NCBI GenBank assembly: GCA_051650105.1
Contig: JBOFIJ010000016.1
Location: 186,001-250,000, forward strand
Direction of reading: 5' to 3'
DNA length: 64,000 nt
From: CAMWXW01 sp051650105
Lineage (GTDB): Bacteria; Desulfobacterota; Desulfovibrionia; Desulfovibrionales; Desulfovibrionaceae
Part shown: one piece after another, positions 27,047-36,605 of the stretch
Layout of the letters: the number at the start of each line of letters is the position of its first letter
Position numbering within the stretch: the stretch's first letter is position 1
Position numbers and translations under genes: made by a program
Notes under the pieces: generated by a model
Databases searched by the model: none
What the model saw: the letters and a program-made list of their open reading frames with translations, nothing else
Told to the model about the DNA's origin: nothing

Positions 27047-30000
27047 TTATAGCAATTTTTTCTTTTTAAGATAGTCTCTTTGTTCTAATAAAGCACGTTC
27101 TTGTTCTTCTATTGTAGAAAAACCTGCATGTTGTAACGCACTCAATATTGTTTCATTCCAATCCCAATTTGCATAGATAATATATTTACACAAAATACGA
27201 GAAAATTCTTCTAATTCATATTTTTCTTTCTCAAAAGTTCGTGAATCTTCCAATGTTGCAAGTTTCTCATGCCTTTTGGCAATTTCTTTATTATACCATT
27301 CTTGTAATTGTTTAGGTGTTGTGAATTCTTTTGCGAAATGTACAATAGCGTTTTGTTTGAGGTAAGATAAAGCCTGTTTAAAATGTTGGGAAGATAACCA
27401 TTTTCCTAAATCTTTCACAGTGAGATTTTCTTCTTCTATAGCGGCAATATCTAATTTTGTTTGGTAATATGTATCTGGTACAACAGATGCTACAGTTATT
27501 CCAGCTATAGCAACAACTCCACGTACTATTACACTGTTTGAGACTCCTTGCCCACAAAAACCGATTTTTTTCTTATATTTTTGTCCTGTAAAAATGGTGA
27601 CAAGAATGGCCCATATAACAGCGGGATCTTCTTCATCATAGATGTGTTGTAGATTAGAATTATCTCTGTCTGTGGCAAGAATCATTTGTGTCATATCGTT
27701 TGAACCGATTGAAAAACCATCAAATTCCTCTATAAAGCGTTTTGCTAAAATAGCATTGGATGGTAATTCCGACATTAATATAATGGAAAGAGAGTCCTCA
27801 CCACTCCTTATATTATGAACATTAGCTAGATATTCTTTGATGGTAAGTGCTTCTTCTAACGTTCTTACAAAAGGAAGCATTAATTGTAAATTAAGGCCAC
27901 CATATAATTTTCTTGCTTTTTTAAAAGCTTCTGCTTCCCAAGGATGAATACTTCTTGAGACACCTCTGTATCCTAGCATCGGATTAGCTTCGTGTTTCTC
28001 AAAGATCATTCCGCCTAGTAGATTTTCGTATTCATTAGTTTTAAAATCTGTTGTTCTGTAAACAATGGGACAACCATGAAATGCCATAGCAAAGAGTGCT
28101 AAGCCTTGTGAAAGGCTTTGTATATAATAATCTTTTCCAGAACTTGCCCCTTTAGAGAAGATAATATGGCCTATTTTTTCTTCCATAGATAAAAATTCAT
28201 CTATTTTCTTTTGTATTCCAGAACTTGCAGCAAGAGAGGAACGAAGAGTGTGTATTTTGTTTAATTGATTGATGACAATGGGAGAGCTTTGTGCTTCTAT
28301 TATTAAATCCTTCAAATCTTCTTTTGAAAGATTTTCTTCAAATACAGCCTGTATGTGGTCTTCTAGTAAAGGAGATGTTTGCAAGATATCTATATTCATT
28401 GAGGCTATTTCTGAATGATGGTCTATTTTATGCTCAAGAACACGGATTTCTTGTTGTTTTTTATGGATTTCATCAGATCCACGGGTTTCCGACGTTGTTG
28501 TTTTCGTGAGTTTTTTATCTAATCCAGTTAATGCTGCCACATACTGTCTTATATTCATCTGTATAGTTAGAAAACCATCGGACATTTGCTCTTGCAAAAG
28601 TTTTGTTAAGCGTTGCTCTAATAAGGATATTTCTTCTCTTATGTAATGGGAAAGGGTACCATTATCGTAAGCTTCAAGAGCCAAAGGGTGAACACCTATA
28701 TTTCCCAGCATAAATTCTGCGCGTAGTAAACCAACCTCAAAATTTGGAATTTCACGTAAACGTGATAAAAATAAGGACTGACCTACATCTGCTAATACGA
28801 GACCAACATCTGTTTGTGTTTCTGGGACAGAAAGGGTATCTATTTCATTGCCTGCATCAATAAGAGGCAAAAGTCCTTTATATACTGCTCCATGGGTACC
28901 ATCAACTGTAATTTCTTGGCCATCAAGAGCTCGTAATGCCTCTAGTCTTTGAACACCTATTATGGCAGGAATTCCAAGTTCTCGAGATGTAATGGCCGCG
29001 TGGCTTGTGTCCCCTCCAACATTTGCCAATATGGCAGAAGCAACACGCATACCAGGAACCATATCTGGATCTGTTCTTTCTGCAACAAGAATATCTCCTT
29101 TAGTAATTTTATTTAATTCCAACGCTGAGCGAAGAAATTTCACTGTACCATTACCAGCACCTCTAGAAGCACCATTACCTTTTAGAAGAATATCTGTATT
29201 GGCCAGTGTTACAGGGTCTACTTCTTTTCTCCGCATAAAAATTGTTGTTGGGTGCATTTCTAATTCTTCATTCCAGCGTGTTTCTGGACGAGCTTGCACA
29301 AACCAGAGTTCACCTTTTTCATCAAAGCAAAATTCTGTATCCACTATAATATCGTGATATGCTCTACTTACGTAGCGAACTCCTTCTGCTATTTTCTGAA
29401 TTTCTTTTTCACTTAAAGACCAAGCATATGCTTCTTCCTTCGGAACAGTTGTTTTTTTTGTTCCAGAATCAGCATTATACACAATTTTATATTCCTTAGT
29501 TCCCATGTAACGCAAGATAACGTCTTGTCCATCATCTCTTTGATATACATAAAATTTATCTGGTGTTACCATTCCGCCTACAATAGCTTCTCCTAAACCG
29601 TAGCTTGCATCTATAGAAACGAGATCTTTTCGCATTGTCCCTCTGCAACCTGTTGCTGTATCTGCACTAAAGGCTGTTCCAGAAATAAGAGGATTAATCA
29701 TACGCATTATACAAACAGACAAAGATGTATTTTCTATGGCCCATTCTTCCTTGGCTAGTTGTGCTATTGTTTCATCTCCTTTAATTTCTGAAAGGAGCAT
29801 TGCATCTGAAATAGCTTCTCTTCTATATGTCATGGAACGAAGATTATATGCTGAAGCACAATCCCAGTGGTACGCTAGAAGAACTGCTTCGCTTCCTTGC
29901 ATGTTAAGATAGGTATCTTGCAGACCAGCAAAGGCTTTTTTTCTAGAATCTTCCCCCGCAGCAGAAGACCGTACAGCTACAGAAACTTCTTCTCCTACTT

Positions 30001-30547
30001 CCTCGCATATACTTTTGTATGCAAAAGTGACAGCTTCTTCTACCTCTTTTGGAAGAATAACCGAGAGAATACCTGCCTGAACTATAATAGAGCGTTTACG
30101 TAATTGATCTATCCCTTCTGGTGACGTTGCAAAACCATCCACTACATTATTAATGAAAGCTCGCAATTTTGTTCTTGGGGAAGGCATTTCTTTATCAGCC
30201 AAACGTATTTTTTTACCAAGATTCCTAACAAATTTCTGTAAAAATTCTTGGTCCCCTGAAATTTCTGGATCGTGCCAATCTGTTCGAGAATACTCTTTAT
30301 CTACAATATTGCGAACTAATGCTGCATTTACTGTTGTATTATCTAGTAGTTTGTGAAAAGCAATTGCTGAGATTGCACGAAATTGTGGTGCCTTTATTCC
30401 CTCTATACCATTGATATATGCTGTATTGTAATTTTTACCACCCACAAGGAGCTCTGCTTCCTCTCCTATTGTTGAGATATCACTTGCAGTTAAAACTAAA
30501 GCATCCTTTCTTGAAGAGATAGGGCACTCTGTTTTTGTATTTTTCAT
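27047..30547 (-). CDS. PEP synthase / pyruvate phosphate dikinase-type enzyme (1166 aa)
   Basis: The enzyme interconverts pyruvate and phosphoenolpyruvate with ATP; together with fbp (51.8 kb) it fits gluconeogenesis. The N-terminal ATP-grasp domain has VAVRSSAAGEDSRKKAFAG and the segment ASYGLGEAIVGGMVTPD. The phosphohistidine domain carries GGDTSHAAITSRELGIP. The C-terminal PEP/pyruvate barrel has GYRGVSRS, SIGSNDMTQM and FCGQGVSNS with the catalytic Cys. At 1166 aa it is much longer than E. coli PpsA (~790); the extra includes a helical insert before the barrel and ~100 C-terminal residues. The start at 30547 is supported by GGAG six bases upstream. PpsA versus PPDK cannot be settled here. 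Confidence 0.9.
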   Translation of the reverse strand: MKNTKTECPISSRKDALVLTASDISTIGEEAELLVGGKNYNTAYINGIEGIKAPQFRAISAIAFHKLLDNTTVNAALVRNIVDKEYSRTDWHDPEISGDQEFLQKFVRNLGKKIRLADKEMPSPRTKLRAFINNVVDGFATSPEGIDQLRKRSIIVQAGILSVILPKEVEEAVTFAYKSICEEVGEEVSVAVRSSAAGEDSRKKAFAGLQDTYLNMQGSEAVLLAYHWDCASAYNLRSMTYRREAISDAMLLSEIKGDETIAQLAKEEWAIENTSLSVCIMRMINPLISGTAFSADTATGCRGTMRKDLVSIDASYGLGEAIVGGMVTPDKFYVYQRDDGQDVILRYMGTKEYKIVYNADSGTKKTTVPKEEAYAWSLSEKEIQKIAEGVRYVSRAYHDIIVDTEFCFDEKGELWFVQARPETRWNEELEMHPTTIFMRRKEVDPVTLANTDILLKGNGASRGAGNGTVKFLRSALELNKITKGDILVAERTDPDMVPGMRVASAILANVGGDTSHAAITSRELGIPAIIGVQRLEALRALDGQEITVDGTHGAVYKGLLPLIDAGNEIDTLSVPETQTDVGLVLADVGQSLFLSRLREIPNFEVGLLRAEFMLGNIGVHPLALEAYDNGTLSHYIREEISLLEQRLTKLLQEQMSDGFLTIQMNIRQYVAALTGLDKKLTKTTTSETRGSDEIHKKQQEIRVLEHKIDHHSEIASMNIDILQTSPLLEDHIQAVFEENLSKEDLKDLIIEAQSSPIVINQLNKIHTLRSSLAASSGIQKKIDEFLSMEEKIGHIIFSKGASSGKDYYIQSLSQGLALFAMAFHGCPIVYRTTDFKTNEYENLLGGMIFEKHEANPMLGYRGVSRSIHPWEAEAFKKARKLYGGLNLQLMLPFVRTLEEALTIKEYLANVHNIRSGEDSLSIILMSELPSNAILAKRFIEEFDGFSIGSNDMTQMILATDRDNSNLQHIYDEEDPAVIWAILVTIFTGQKYKKKIGFCGQGVSNSVIVRGVVAIAGITVASVVPDTYYQTKLDIAAIEEENLTVKDLGKWLSSQHFKQALSYLKQNAIVHFAKEFTTPKQLQEWYNKEIAKRHEKLATLEDSRTFEKEKYELEEFSRILCKYIIYANWDWNETILSALQHAGFSTIEEQERALLEQRDYLKKKKLL

Positions 30548-30709
30548 AAATTTCTCCAAACATGAATAGTAACAATAGTGCAGCATTTGCCAAGGCAGAA
30601 TCAGGTATTTTTTGTATATTCTTGCCGAGCACAGAGTATAGCCAAAAAGAAAATAAATTTCAATAAAAATATCGAATACAATATGTTATCAGGAAAAATT
30701 GTGTGAAGA

Positions 30710-31861
30710 TTATACTGTTTCTTTGTCAGATAAATTTTGTGTGGTCATGTTATATTCTTCATTGTATATATCTATCATGACCATTACAAAAGCTAAAATG
30801 AGTGGGCCGTAAAAAATACCCAGCATGCCAAATACATTCACTCCTCCAAGTATTGAAAGAAAAATGAATAATATGGATGCTCCTACATTTCCAATCATAA
30901 AATAGGGGCGCAGAAAGCTGTCTATATTTGAAACAATAATAACATTCCAACTTAAAAAAATAAGTGCACTTTTTGTTTCTCCTACAAGTGCTAAATAAAT
31001 ACTAAAGGGTATCCAAATAAGGCTTGTCCCTATAAGAGGGATAAGAGAAGCAATGCCTATTGCAAAACTACCCGCCAATGCTGGGTATCCTATAATCATA
31101 AAACCCACACTTGAAAAAAGGCCCTGTGCAATAGCTACCATGAATCCACCGATAAAAACAGCCTTGGATACTTTGCGAAGACTTTGGGTTATTCTTGTAA
31201 AGTCTTTTTGAGAAAGTGGGACAATTTCTTGAAGACGAAGAGTCATTTTGTGACCGTCTCGTAGCATGAAGAACATGATAAGAATAAAAAAGAAAAATTG
31301 CACTAAAAAATAAATAACATTACTAATAAAAAATGTTGCGAATTGAAAGATATACTGACCTGCCTTTTTTGAAAAAGCCAAGATATCTTGTTTTAATGAC
31401 ATTTCATCAAAAGAAATAAAAGGAAAATATGTTTGAAGAGTGAGGTGGATGGATTCTTCAAAATCTGGTGAAAATAATTGAGAAAGTGATGTTTGTGTTA
31501 GGGTTTCCTGTACTTTTGTTGTTATGGATAAAAATTCTGGAATGAGCATTAGCAAAAGTGTAACAATGGGAAGTACAATACATACAATAAGTATAACTAA
31601 TACTATTATGGAAGAGAGGGTACTATTGTGTGTTCGCTTAAATATAAAATCGTACAAAGGATATGTTACAGCAGAAAAAACAATGGATAAAATTGTAACA
31701 TGTAAAAACGGGCTTGCAATAAGGTATGCAAGATAAAGAGCAAAAAATAAAAGAACAAAAAGAGAAATTGTTAGAATATTTTCTCTTTTGAATGTATTGT
31801 GTTTTATCACTTGTGAAAGTGTGAGTTCTGAAGAATTATTTTCCTTTTTCTCTGTATCCAT
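30710..31861 (-). CDS. AI-2E family (TqsA/PerM-like) membrane protein
   Basis: This 383-aa polytopic inner-membrane protein has about seven to eight hydrophobic segments. Family features are the N-terminal helix pair (SPFLHVTILSIVFSAVTYPL), the central amphipathic segment and the C-terminal GFMIIGYPALAGSFAIGIAS and GGVNVFGMLGIFYGPLILAF motif. Members include putative AI-2 exporters and Na+/H+ antiporters, so the substrate is unknown. It is transcribed alone on the minus strand, divergent from the TPR-like gene. Confidence 0.87.
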   Translation of the reverse strand: MDTEKKENNSSELTLSQVIKHNTFKRENILTISLFVLLFFALYLAYLIASPFLHVTILSIVFSAVTYPLYDFIFKRTHNSTLSSIIVLVILIVCIVLPIVTLLLMLIPEFLSITTKVQETLTQTSLSQLFSPDFEESIHLTLQTYFPFISFDEMSLKQDILAFSKKAGQYIFQFATFFISNVIYFLVQFFFFILIMFFMLRDGHKMTLRLQEIVPLSQKDFTRITQSLRKVSKAVFIGGFMVAIAQGLFSSVGFMIIGYPALAGSFAIGIASLIPLIGTSLIWIPFSIYLALVGETKSALIFLSWNVIIVSNIDSFLRPYFMIGNVGASILFIFLSILGGVNVFGMLGIFYGPLILAFVMVMIDIYNEEYNMTTQNLSDKETV

Positions 31862-32021
31862 TCAAACACCTCTTCCTGTCTTGGTGCATGATAGAGAATT
31901 TTTCTTCCTTCGTCAAGGCAATTTAGTTCACCGTGTATTTCTTTATAAAGCTTTTATAAAGTTTTTTCATTTATTTCCGAATGTATTGTTGAAATAAGGA
32001 ATGCTTTATTGGAGTTGTATT

Positions 32022-32711
32022 GTGTCTAAAACAGAACGACCACGTATTGAAGGTAATTTTCATAGAATATCGTCTGTAACATTAGGAACTGCTGGAACAC
32101 TGCGAAAAACGTTTCAGAAAACCTATTGGTATGTGGAAGAAGATGAATATGGTTTTTTGTATGCACAAATACTCACTTCAACGAATAAGCGTATTGGCAA
32201 AATTGAAAAAATGACATTAGAAGAATTTTTAAAGCGATTTATTCCAGATATTTCTTATCCTACACCCATTGAACAGATAGATGAAAAAACACTTATTTTT
32301 CTTACTATGATTATGGAATTATACTTTGAACATAATTTGCAAGATAATGCGTTATCGTTATTGCGATCTATTTTGGACAGTAAATATCCATTTGCTTCTG
32401 AAATAAAAAATGCTTGTAATACTATGGTTGTTTTATTAAGAAAATACCATTATTTTGATGAAATCGCCGAATTATACACAAAGGCTCTTCTCGCAATACC
32501 TAAAAGTTCGCTTTTATATTTTAATCTTGCGAGGCTTTATTTTGATATAAAACAATATGATAAATGTACAGAAAATTTACTTCATGCTTTTGATGTTGCC
32601 AAAGAGAAGAAACAAATCATTCTATTCTTATTTCATTTGCATAATAAGCAATATATTCCAGAACAGTATGCCGAAAGGGTTAAAAATATTATCCGTGTGG
32701 TGAATGCATAG
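32022..32711 (+). CDS. TPR-like helical protein, function unknown
   Basis: The 229-aa protein has a short N-terminal beta-containing part (YWYVEEDEYGFLYAQIL) and then helical pairs with TPR spacing, clearest at YLNLARLYFD-type sequence (LLYFNLARLYFDIKQYDKC). I place the start at GTG 32022, with GGAG seven bases upstream; the ATG at 32001 has AAGGA abutting it and gives an unlikely N-terminus. It is probably a cytoplasmic protein-interaction module. A strong hairpin follows 18 bp after the stop. Confidence 0.65.
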   Translation: MSKTERPRIEGNFHRISSVTLGTAGTLRKTFQKTYWYVEEDEYGFLYAQILTSTNKRIGKIEKMTLEEFLKRFIPDISYPTPIEQIDEKTLIFLTMIMELYFEHNLQDNALSLLRSILDSKYPFASEIKNACNTMVVLLRKYHYFDEIAELYTKALLAIPKSSLLYFNLARLYFDIKQYDKCTENLLHAFDVAKEKKQIILFLFHLHNKQYIPEQYAERVKNIIRVVNA

Positions 32712-32728
32712 CTTTAAAAAGAACAAAA

Positions 32729-32761
32729 AGAGGAAGAAGTCAGGGGAGTGCTTCTTCCTCT
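32729..32761 (+). terminator. 11-bp perfect hairpin after the TPR-like gene
   Basis: AGAGGAAGAAG (32729-32739) pairs with CTTCTTCCTCT (32751-32761) around an 11-nt loop. No T-run follows; instead GGGAGGAGG (32762-32770), a Shine-Dalgarno-like string with no nearby ORF, comes next. It may end or stabilise the TPR transcript, or be part of a small RNA. Confidence 0.5.
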
Positions 32762-33001
32762 GGGAGGAGGTTATATAATTCCAGTTAACAGTTGTGGAAC
32801 TATATGCAAAGCAGTATAGTAAGAAGGAAGATTTCTGTCAAGTAAAATGGGGTACTTTGTTATTCAACATATATGGAATATACTAACTATATTTCTTTGA
32901 TTACGGTATTGTTATTTCATCTTCTTTTTCTTTTAACCACCTAAAATATTTTTATTTCTCTATTTTTGTGTTACTATGCTCAAAAAGGAGTTTATACTAT
33001 T

Positions 33002-34000
33002 ATGCAAACTAAGACACAAGAATATTATGCTCGTATGGTATCCACTATACGAGCTGTTTTTGATGCACATTCTGTTGTTCTTTATAATACACCTCTTTAT
33101 AATACATCTTATGGTGAGCAAGAATATACCATTCTTGAAGCTATTTCTGAGGAAGGTTCGATAGATTGTTATTCCAGCTTCACTGCTAAGGATCCTCTTT
33201 TGGGTTTATTATTACGACAAGAAAATGCTTTGGTGATAAATAATTATGATTTTAGAAAGAAGAGACAAACATTACCATATTACATTGAAGGGCAGGGGGA
33301 AACAATAAAATCTTTTGTTGCTGTTAGACTCAACAATCAAGGAATTCTTTGTATTGATAGTGAAAGACAGTATAATTTTGCAAAGGAAGAGCTAAAGATT
33401 CTAGATCTTTTTACCGATTTATTAAATAGCATAGAGTTGCAAAACTCTTTCGAAACACAAAGTCAAATACTATCTCACTATTGCATTACACTACATCTTG
33501 TATGTGAATTGCGGAGAAAAATATTAAAATGGAGTGTTTTCTTAAGAGAATTCTTACAACTCCTTGTCACTGCAACAGAATACAAACATGCAGTCTTTGT
33601 TGTGAAGGATATTAGTAATACTAAGTATTTTGTAGAAGGTGAAAGTAAGGGATTGTTTCTTTTTGAAGGTGCTTCTCAAGAATATCCCATAAATAGTGGT
33701 GCTATAAGTTGGGTATTTAAAAATAATTCACCACTTATTTCAGAAGGCACAGACACATCTCCTCCACCTCCTCTATTTGGCAAAAACTTTGATCAGGGTG
33801 TATTTTCTTCCTTTCTTTGTCTTCCTGTGGAGATGAATAAAGAAGTTCGTGGAGCTATATGCCTAATAGATGATAAAAGTGTTCTTGTTTCAGAAGAATT
33901 GCGAGGTTTTGTGGGTATGATGGCTGAATATCTTGGGTTATATCTTGAAAGTATGGAAGCAAGAACTCAACTGCGAAATGAACTGAATCACCATTGCTAA
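33002..34000 (+). CDS. GAF-domain signalling protein
   Basis: The 332-aa protein appears to contain two GAF-like domains (about residues 10-140 and 175-325), joined by helices and with no output domain, so it probably binds a ligand or partner. GAF-like strands are seen at VAVRLNNQGILCIDSE and SFLCLPVEMNKEVRGAICLID. I chose ATG 33002; AAGGAG lies ~12 bases upstream, longer than usual, and two other in-frame options exist further upstream. It ends 47 bp before mreB and is probably co-transcribed with it, so a link to cell shape control is possible but inferred. Confidence 0.75.
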   Translation: MQTKTQEYYARMVSTIRAVFDAHSVVLYNTPLYNTSYGEQEYTILEAISEEGSIDCYSSFTAKDPLLGLLLRQENALVINNYDFRKKRQTLPYYIEGQGETIKSFVAVRLNNQGILCIDSERQYNFAKEELKILDLFTDLLNSIELQNSFETQSQILSHYCITLHLVCELRRKILKWSVFLREFLQLLVTATEYKHAVFVVKDISNTKYFVEGESKGLFLFEGASQEYPINSGAISWVFKNNSPLISEGTDTSPPPPLFGKNFDQGVFSSFLCLPVEMNKEVRGAICLIDDKSVLVSEELRGFVGMMAEYLGLYLESMEARTQLRNELNHHC

Positions 34001-34047
34001 AGTATGTAATACCTTCCCATAAAGAAATTATATTGGGAGGAAATCTA

Positions 34048-35061
34048 ATGTTGAAAAAAATGTTTTCTTTATTGGGCAGAGATATTGCGATGGATTTAGG
34101 TACAGCAAATACGCTTATATACACAGCGCAAGAGGGTGTTTTATTAAATGAACCTTCTGTTGTAGCAATAGATGTTCCTACAGATACTATTATTGCTATT
34201 GGAAAAGAAGCACAACGCTATATTGGTAAGAGTCCTAATAATATAAAAGTTATTAGACCGTTAAAAGATGGTGTTATTGCTGACTTTTTGGCAACAAAAA
34301 ATATGATGTCTTATTTTATTCATAAAGTTCTAGGTAGATTTCTTTTAGTGAGACCAAGTCTTGTTGTTTGCGTGCCTACAGGTGTTACTCAGGTTGAAAA
34401 AAGAGCTGTTGTAGAATCTGCACTACAAGCTGGTGTTAGGGAAGTAAAATTAATTGAAGAGCCAATGGCTGCGGCAATTGGTGCTAATTTACCTATAGAT
34501 CAGCCTTTTGGAAACCTTGTTGTTGATATAGGCGGAGGAACAACAGAAGTTGCTCTTATTTCTCTTTCCAGTGTTTCTTATGGTGAATCGTTACGAGTAG
34601 CTGGAGATGCAATGAATGAATCTATTAAGCGATATTGTTATGAAGAATTACGTATAGAAATTGGTGAAAGAACAGCAGAAGAAATAAAGATGTCTGTTGG
34701 CGCTGCTCAACCACTTAAGAAAAGTTTATCTGTACAGGTTTCTGGTAAAGATTTACTGCAAAGTATTCCTAGAAGAATTACAATTACAGATAGACAAATT
34801 GCAGAGTCCTTACAAATACCTGTTCAGCAGATTGTTCGATCCATTTTAAAAGCATTGGAAAATTGTCCACCTGAATTAGCTAAAGATATTTATGAAGGGT
34901 ATATCTTAATGACAGGTGGTGGTTCATTATTAAATGGCCTGGCCGATGTTGTTTCTCAGAGAACAAATCTTAAAGTAGTTATAGATGACGATCCTCTAAC
35001 AACCGTTGTACGAGGAACAGGAATGGCATTAACAAAATATAGTAAAGAGGTATTATTTTAG
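34048..35061 (+). CDS. mreB: Rod shape-determining protein MreB
   Basis: MreB is the actin-like filament protein that organises lateral wall synthesis. The 337-aa protein has the phosphate-1 motif AMDLGTANTLIY, phosphate-2 VVDIGGGTTEVAL and the adenosine motif LMTGGGSLLNGL. ATG 34048 is preceded by GGGAGGAA; an in-frame start at 33994 would overlap the GAF gene and add a non-homologous peptide. mreC/mreD do not follow; the next gene is convergent mlaF, with only 3 bp between stops. A rodZ-like gene lies at 23 kb. Confidence 0.97.
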   Translation: MLKKMFSLLGRDIAMDLGTANTLIYTAQEGVLLNEPSVVAIDVPTDTIIAIGKEAQRYIGKSPNNIKVIRPLKDGVIADFLATKNMMSYFIHKVLGRFLLVRPSLVVCVPTGVTQVEKRAVVESALQAGVREVKLIEEPMAAAIGANLPIDQPFGNLVVDIGGGTTEVALISLSSVSYGESLRVAGDAMNESIKRYCYEELRIEIGERTAEEIKMSVGAAQPLKKSLSVQVSGKDLLQSIPRRITITDRQIAESLQIPVQQIVRSILKALENCPPELAKDIYEGYILMTGGGSLLNGLADVVSQRTNLKVVIDDDPLTTVVRGTGMALTKYSKEVLF

Positions 35062-35064
35062 GGA

Positions 35065-35799
35065 TTAGTATTCTTTATTGCCAAAGAAACGTTGTATATA
35101 GGGATCTTCACTTAGTAAAAAATCGTCTTTTGTTCCTTTGCAGTAAAGTGTTTTATTGTGTAACAAAAAAGCGTAATCTGCTAAGGTTATGAAGCTTCTT
35201 ATACTGTGGCTTATTATTAATAAGGTCATAGAGGGTGTTTGTTGTTGTATTGAAAGTAATAGCGCATCCATTTCTTCAGAAAGAATTGGATCAAGACCAG
35301 ATGTTGGTTCATCACAAAAAAGAAGAGATGGATTACGAATAAGAGACCGTGCAAGAGCTACTCTTTTACGCATACCACCAGAAAGTGCGGATGGATAGTA
35401 ATGGTATACATGCTCAAGATGCACTGCAGTAAGGATTGCCTCTATTTTTTCTTGTCGTTCTTGTTTATTAAGTGTTGTGTGTTGTTCAAGTACAAGTGAA
35501 ATATTTTCTCCTACAGTTAAACTATCTAATAACGCTCCTTCTTGGAATAACACTCCCATATTTCCTTGTAATTCTTTTTGTTTTTCTTTATGAGATCCAT
35601 AAAAATCAATATCATTCATTAGCATTGTTCCACTAAGTGGAGGTAACAAGCCCAAGAGTGTTTTTAGTAGTGTAGATTTTCCGCAACCAGATCCTCCTAA
35701 AATAAAGAGTATTTTGCCTTCTGGGAAATATGTTGTGATATCTTGTAAAATAAGATTGTTATTGTATCCTATTGATATATTATCAAAAAATATTGACAT
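35065..35799 (-). CDS. mlaF: ABC transporter ATP-binding protein, MlaF type
   Basis: This is the ATPase of the Mla lipid-transport ABC complex, which moves phospholipids between the inner membrane and a periplasmic carrier. The 244-aa protein has Walker A GGSGCGKSTLLKT, the signature LSGGMRKRVALARSL and Walker B LLFCDEPTSGLD with the catalytic Glu. It follows mlaE by nine bases. Its stop is 3 bp from that of mreB on the other strand, leaving no room for a terminator. No mlaD follows. Confidence 0.93.
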   Translation of the reverse strand: MSIFFDNISIGYNNNLILQDITTYFPEGKILFILGGSGCGKSTLLKTLLGLLPPLSGTMLMNDIDFYGSHKEKQKELQGNMGVLFQEGALLDSLTVGENISLVLEQHTTLNKQERQEKIEAILTAVHLEHVYHYYPSALSGGMRKRVALARSLIRNPSLLFCDEPTSGLDPILSEEMDALLLSIQQQTPSMTLLIISHSIRSFITLADYAFLLHNKTLYCKGTKDDFLLSEDPYIQRFFGNKEY

Positions 35800-35808
35800 C
35801 GTTTTTTC

Positions 35809-36594
35809 CTATAAAAGAAAACTTGTTATAATATAGTCTGTTAATACTATAGATATTGAGGAAATAACAACAGCATTTGTTGTAGAATTACTAACAGCAA
35901 CAGGGCCTGTATTTTTTTCTCTATATTCAACAAAGTATCCGTAATACGTGCAAATACTTGAAAAAGCAAGAGAGAAAACAAAGGATTTCAAAAAACTACT
36001 AAGAATATCTGTGTCTGTTAAATTCCTTTCTATTGAGGAGATAAAACTACCAGAAGAAATGCCTAACAAATTTATGGATATCCAATAAGAAGAAGCTATG
36101 CCTGTTATACTAAAAATTCCTGTTAAAAGAGGTAAAGAAAAGAGTGTAGCATATACTTTTGGCCTTATAATATAGTGTATAGGATTAATATCCATAACTT
36201 CTAATGCATCAATTTGATGAGATAATCTCATCATGGCGATTTCTGCTGTCATGGCAGAGCCAGCCCGTGCTATTAACATAAGAGCTGCCAAAACAGGAGA
36301 AAGTTCCCGAACAAGTGTAAGAGCAACAGCTGCCCCTAAAAGCGATTCCGACCCAAAACGAATAAGGGTATAGTAACCTTGTAGTGCTAAAACAAGACCA
36401 GTAAAAAATGCGATGAGTATTATGATAAAAAGAGAGCGAGCCCCAATAAAATAAATTTGTGTTAAAAGAAGTTTATGGGGAGAACGTATTTTACTGGCAG
36501 AAAAAAGAATATCCCATGTAAATAGACAATACATACCCACATTGATATATGTATTACGTATTGTCCTCCCGAGCATTGCTACATATGAGAGCAT
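35809..36594 (-). CDS. mlaE: ABC transporter permease, MlaE type
   Basis: This is the transmembrane partner of MlaF. The 261-aa protein has five to six hydrophobic segments and the MlaE family core ALTLVRELSPVLAALMLIAR followed by AGSAMTAEIAMMRLSHQIDA and LEVMDINPIHYIIRPK. It lies 11 bp downstream of the RNase J gene. The substrate-binding MCE protein MlaD and MlaC/B are not in this cluster. Confidence 0.93.
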   Translation of the reverse strand: MLSYVAMLGRTIRNTYINVGMYCLFTWDILFSASKIRSPHKLLLTQIYFIGARSLFIIILIAFFTGLVLALQGYYTLIRFGSESLLGAAVALTLVRELSPVLAALMLIARAGSAMTAEIAMMRLSHQIDALEVMDINPIHYIIRPKVYATLFSLPLLTGIFSITGIASSYWISINLLGISSGSFISSIERNLTDTDILSSFLKSFVFSLAFSSICTYYGYFVEYREKNTGPVAVSNSTTNAVVISSISIVLTDYIITSFLL

Positions 36595-36605
36595 ATTTTC
36601 ACGCC

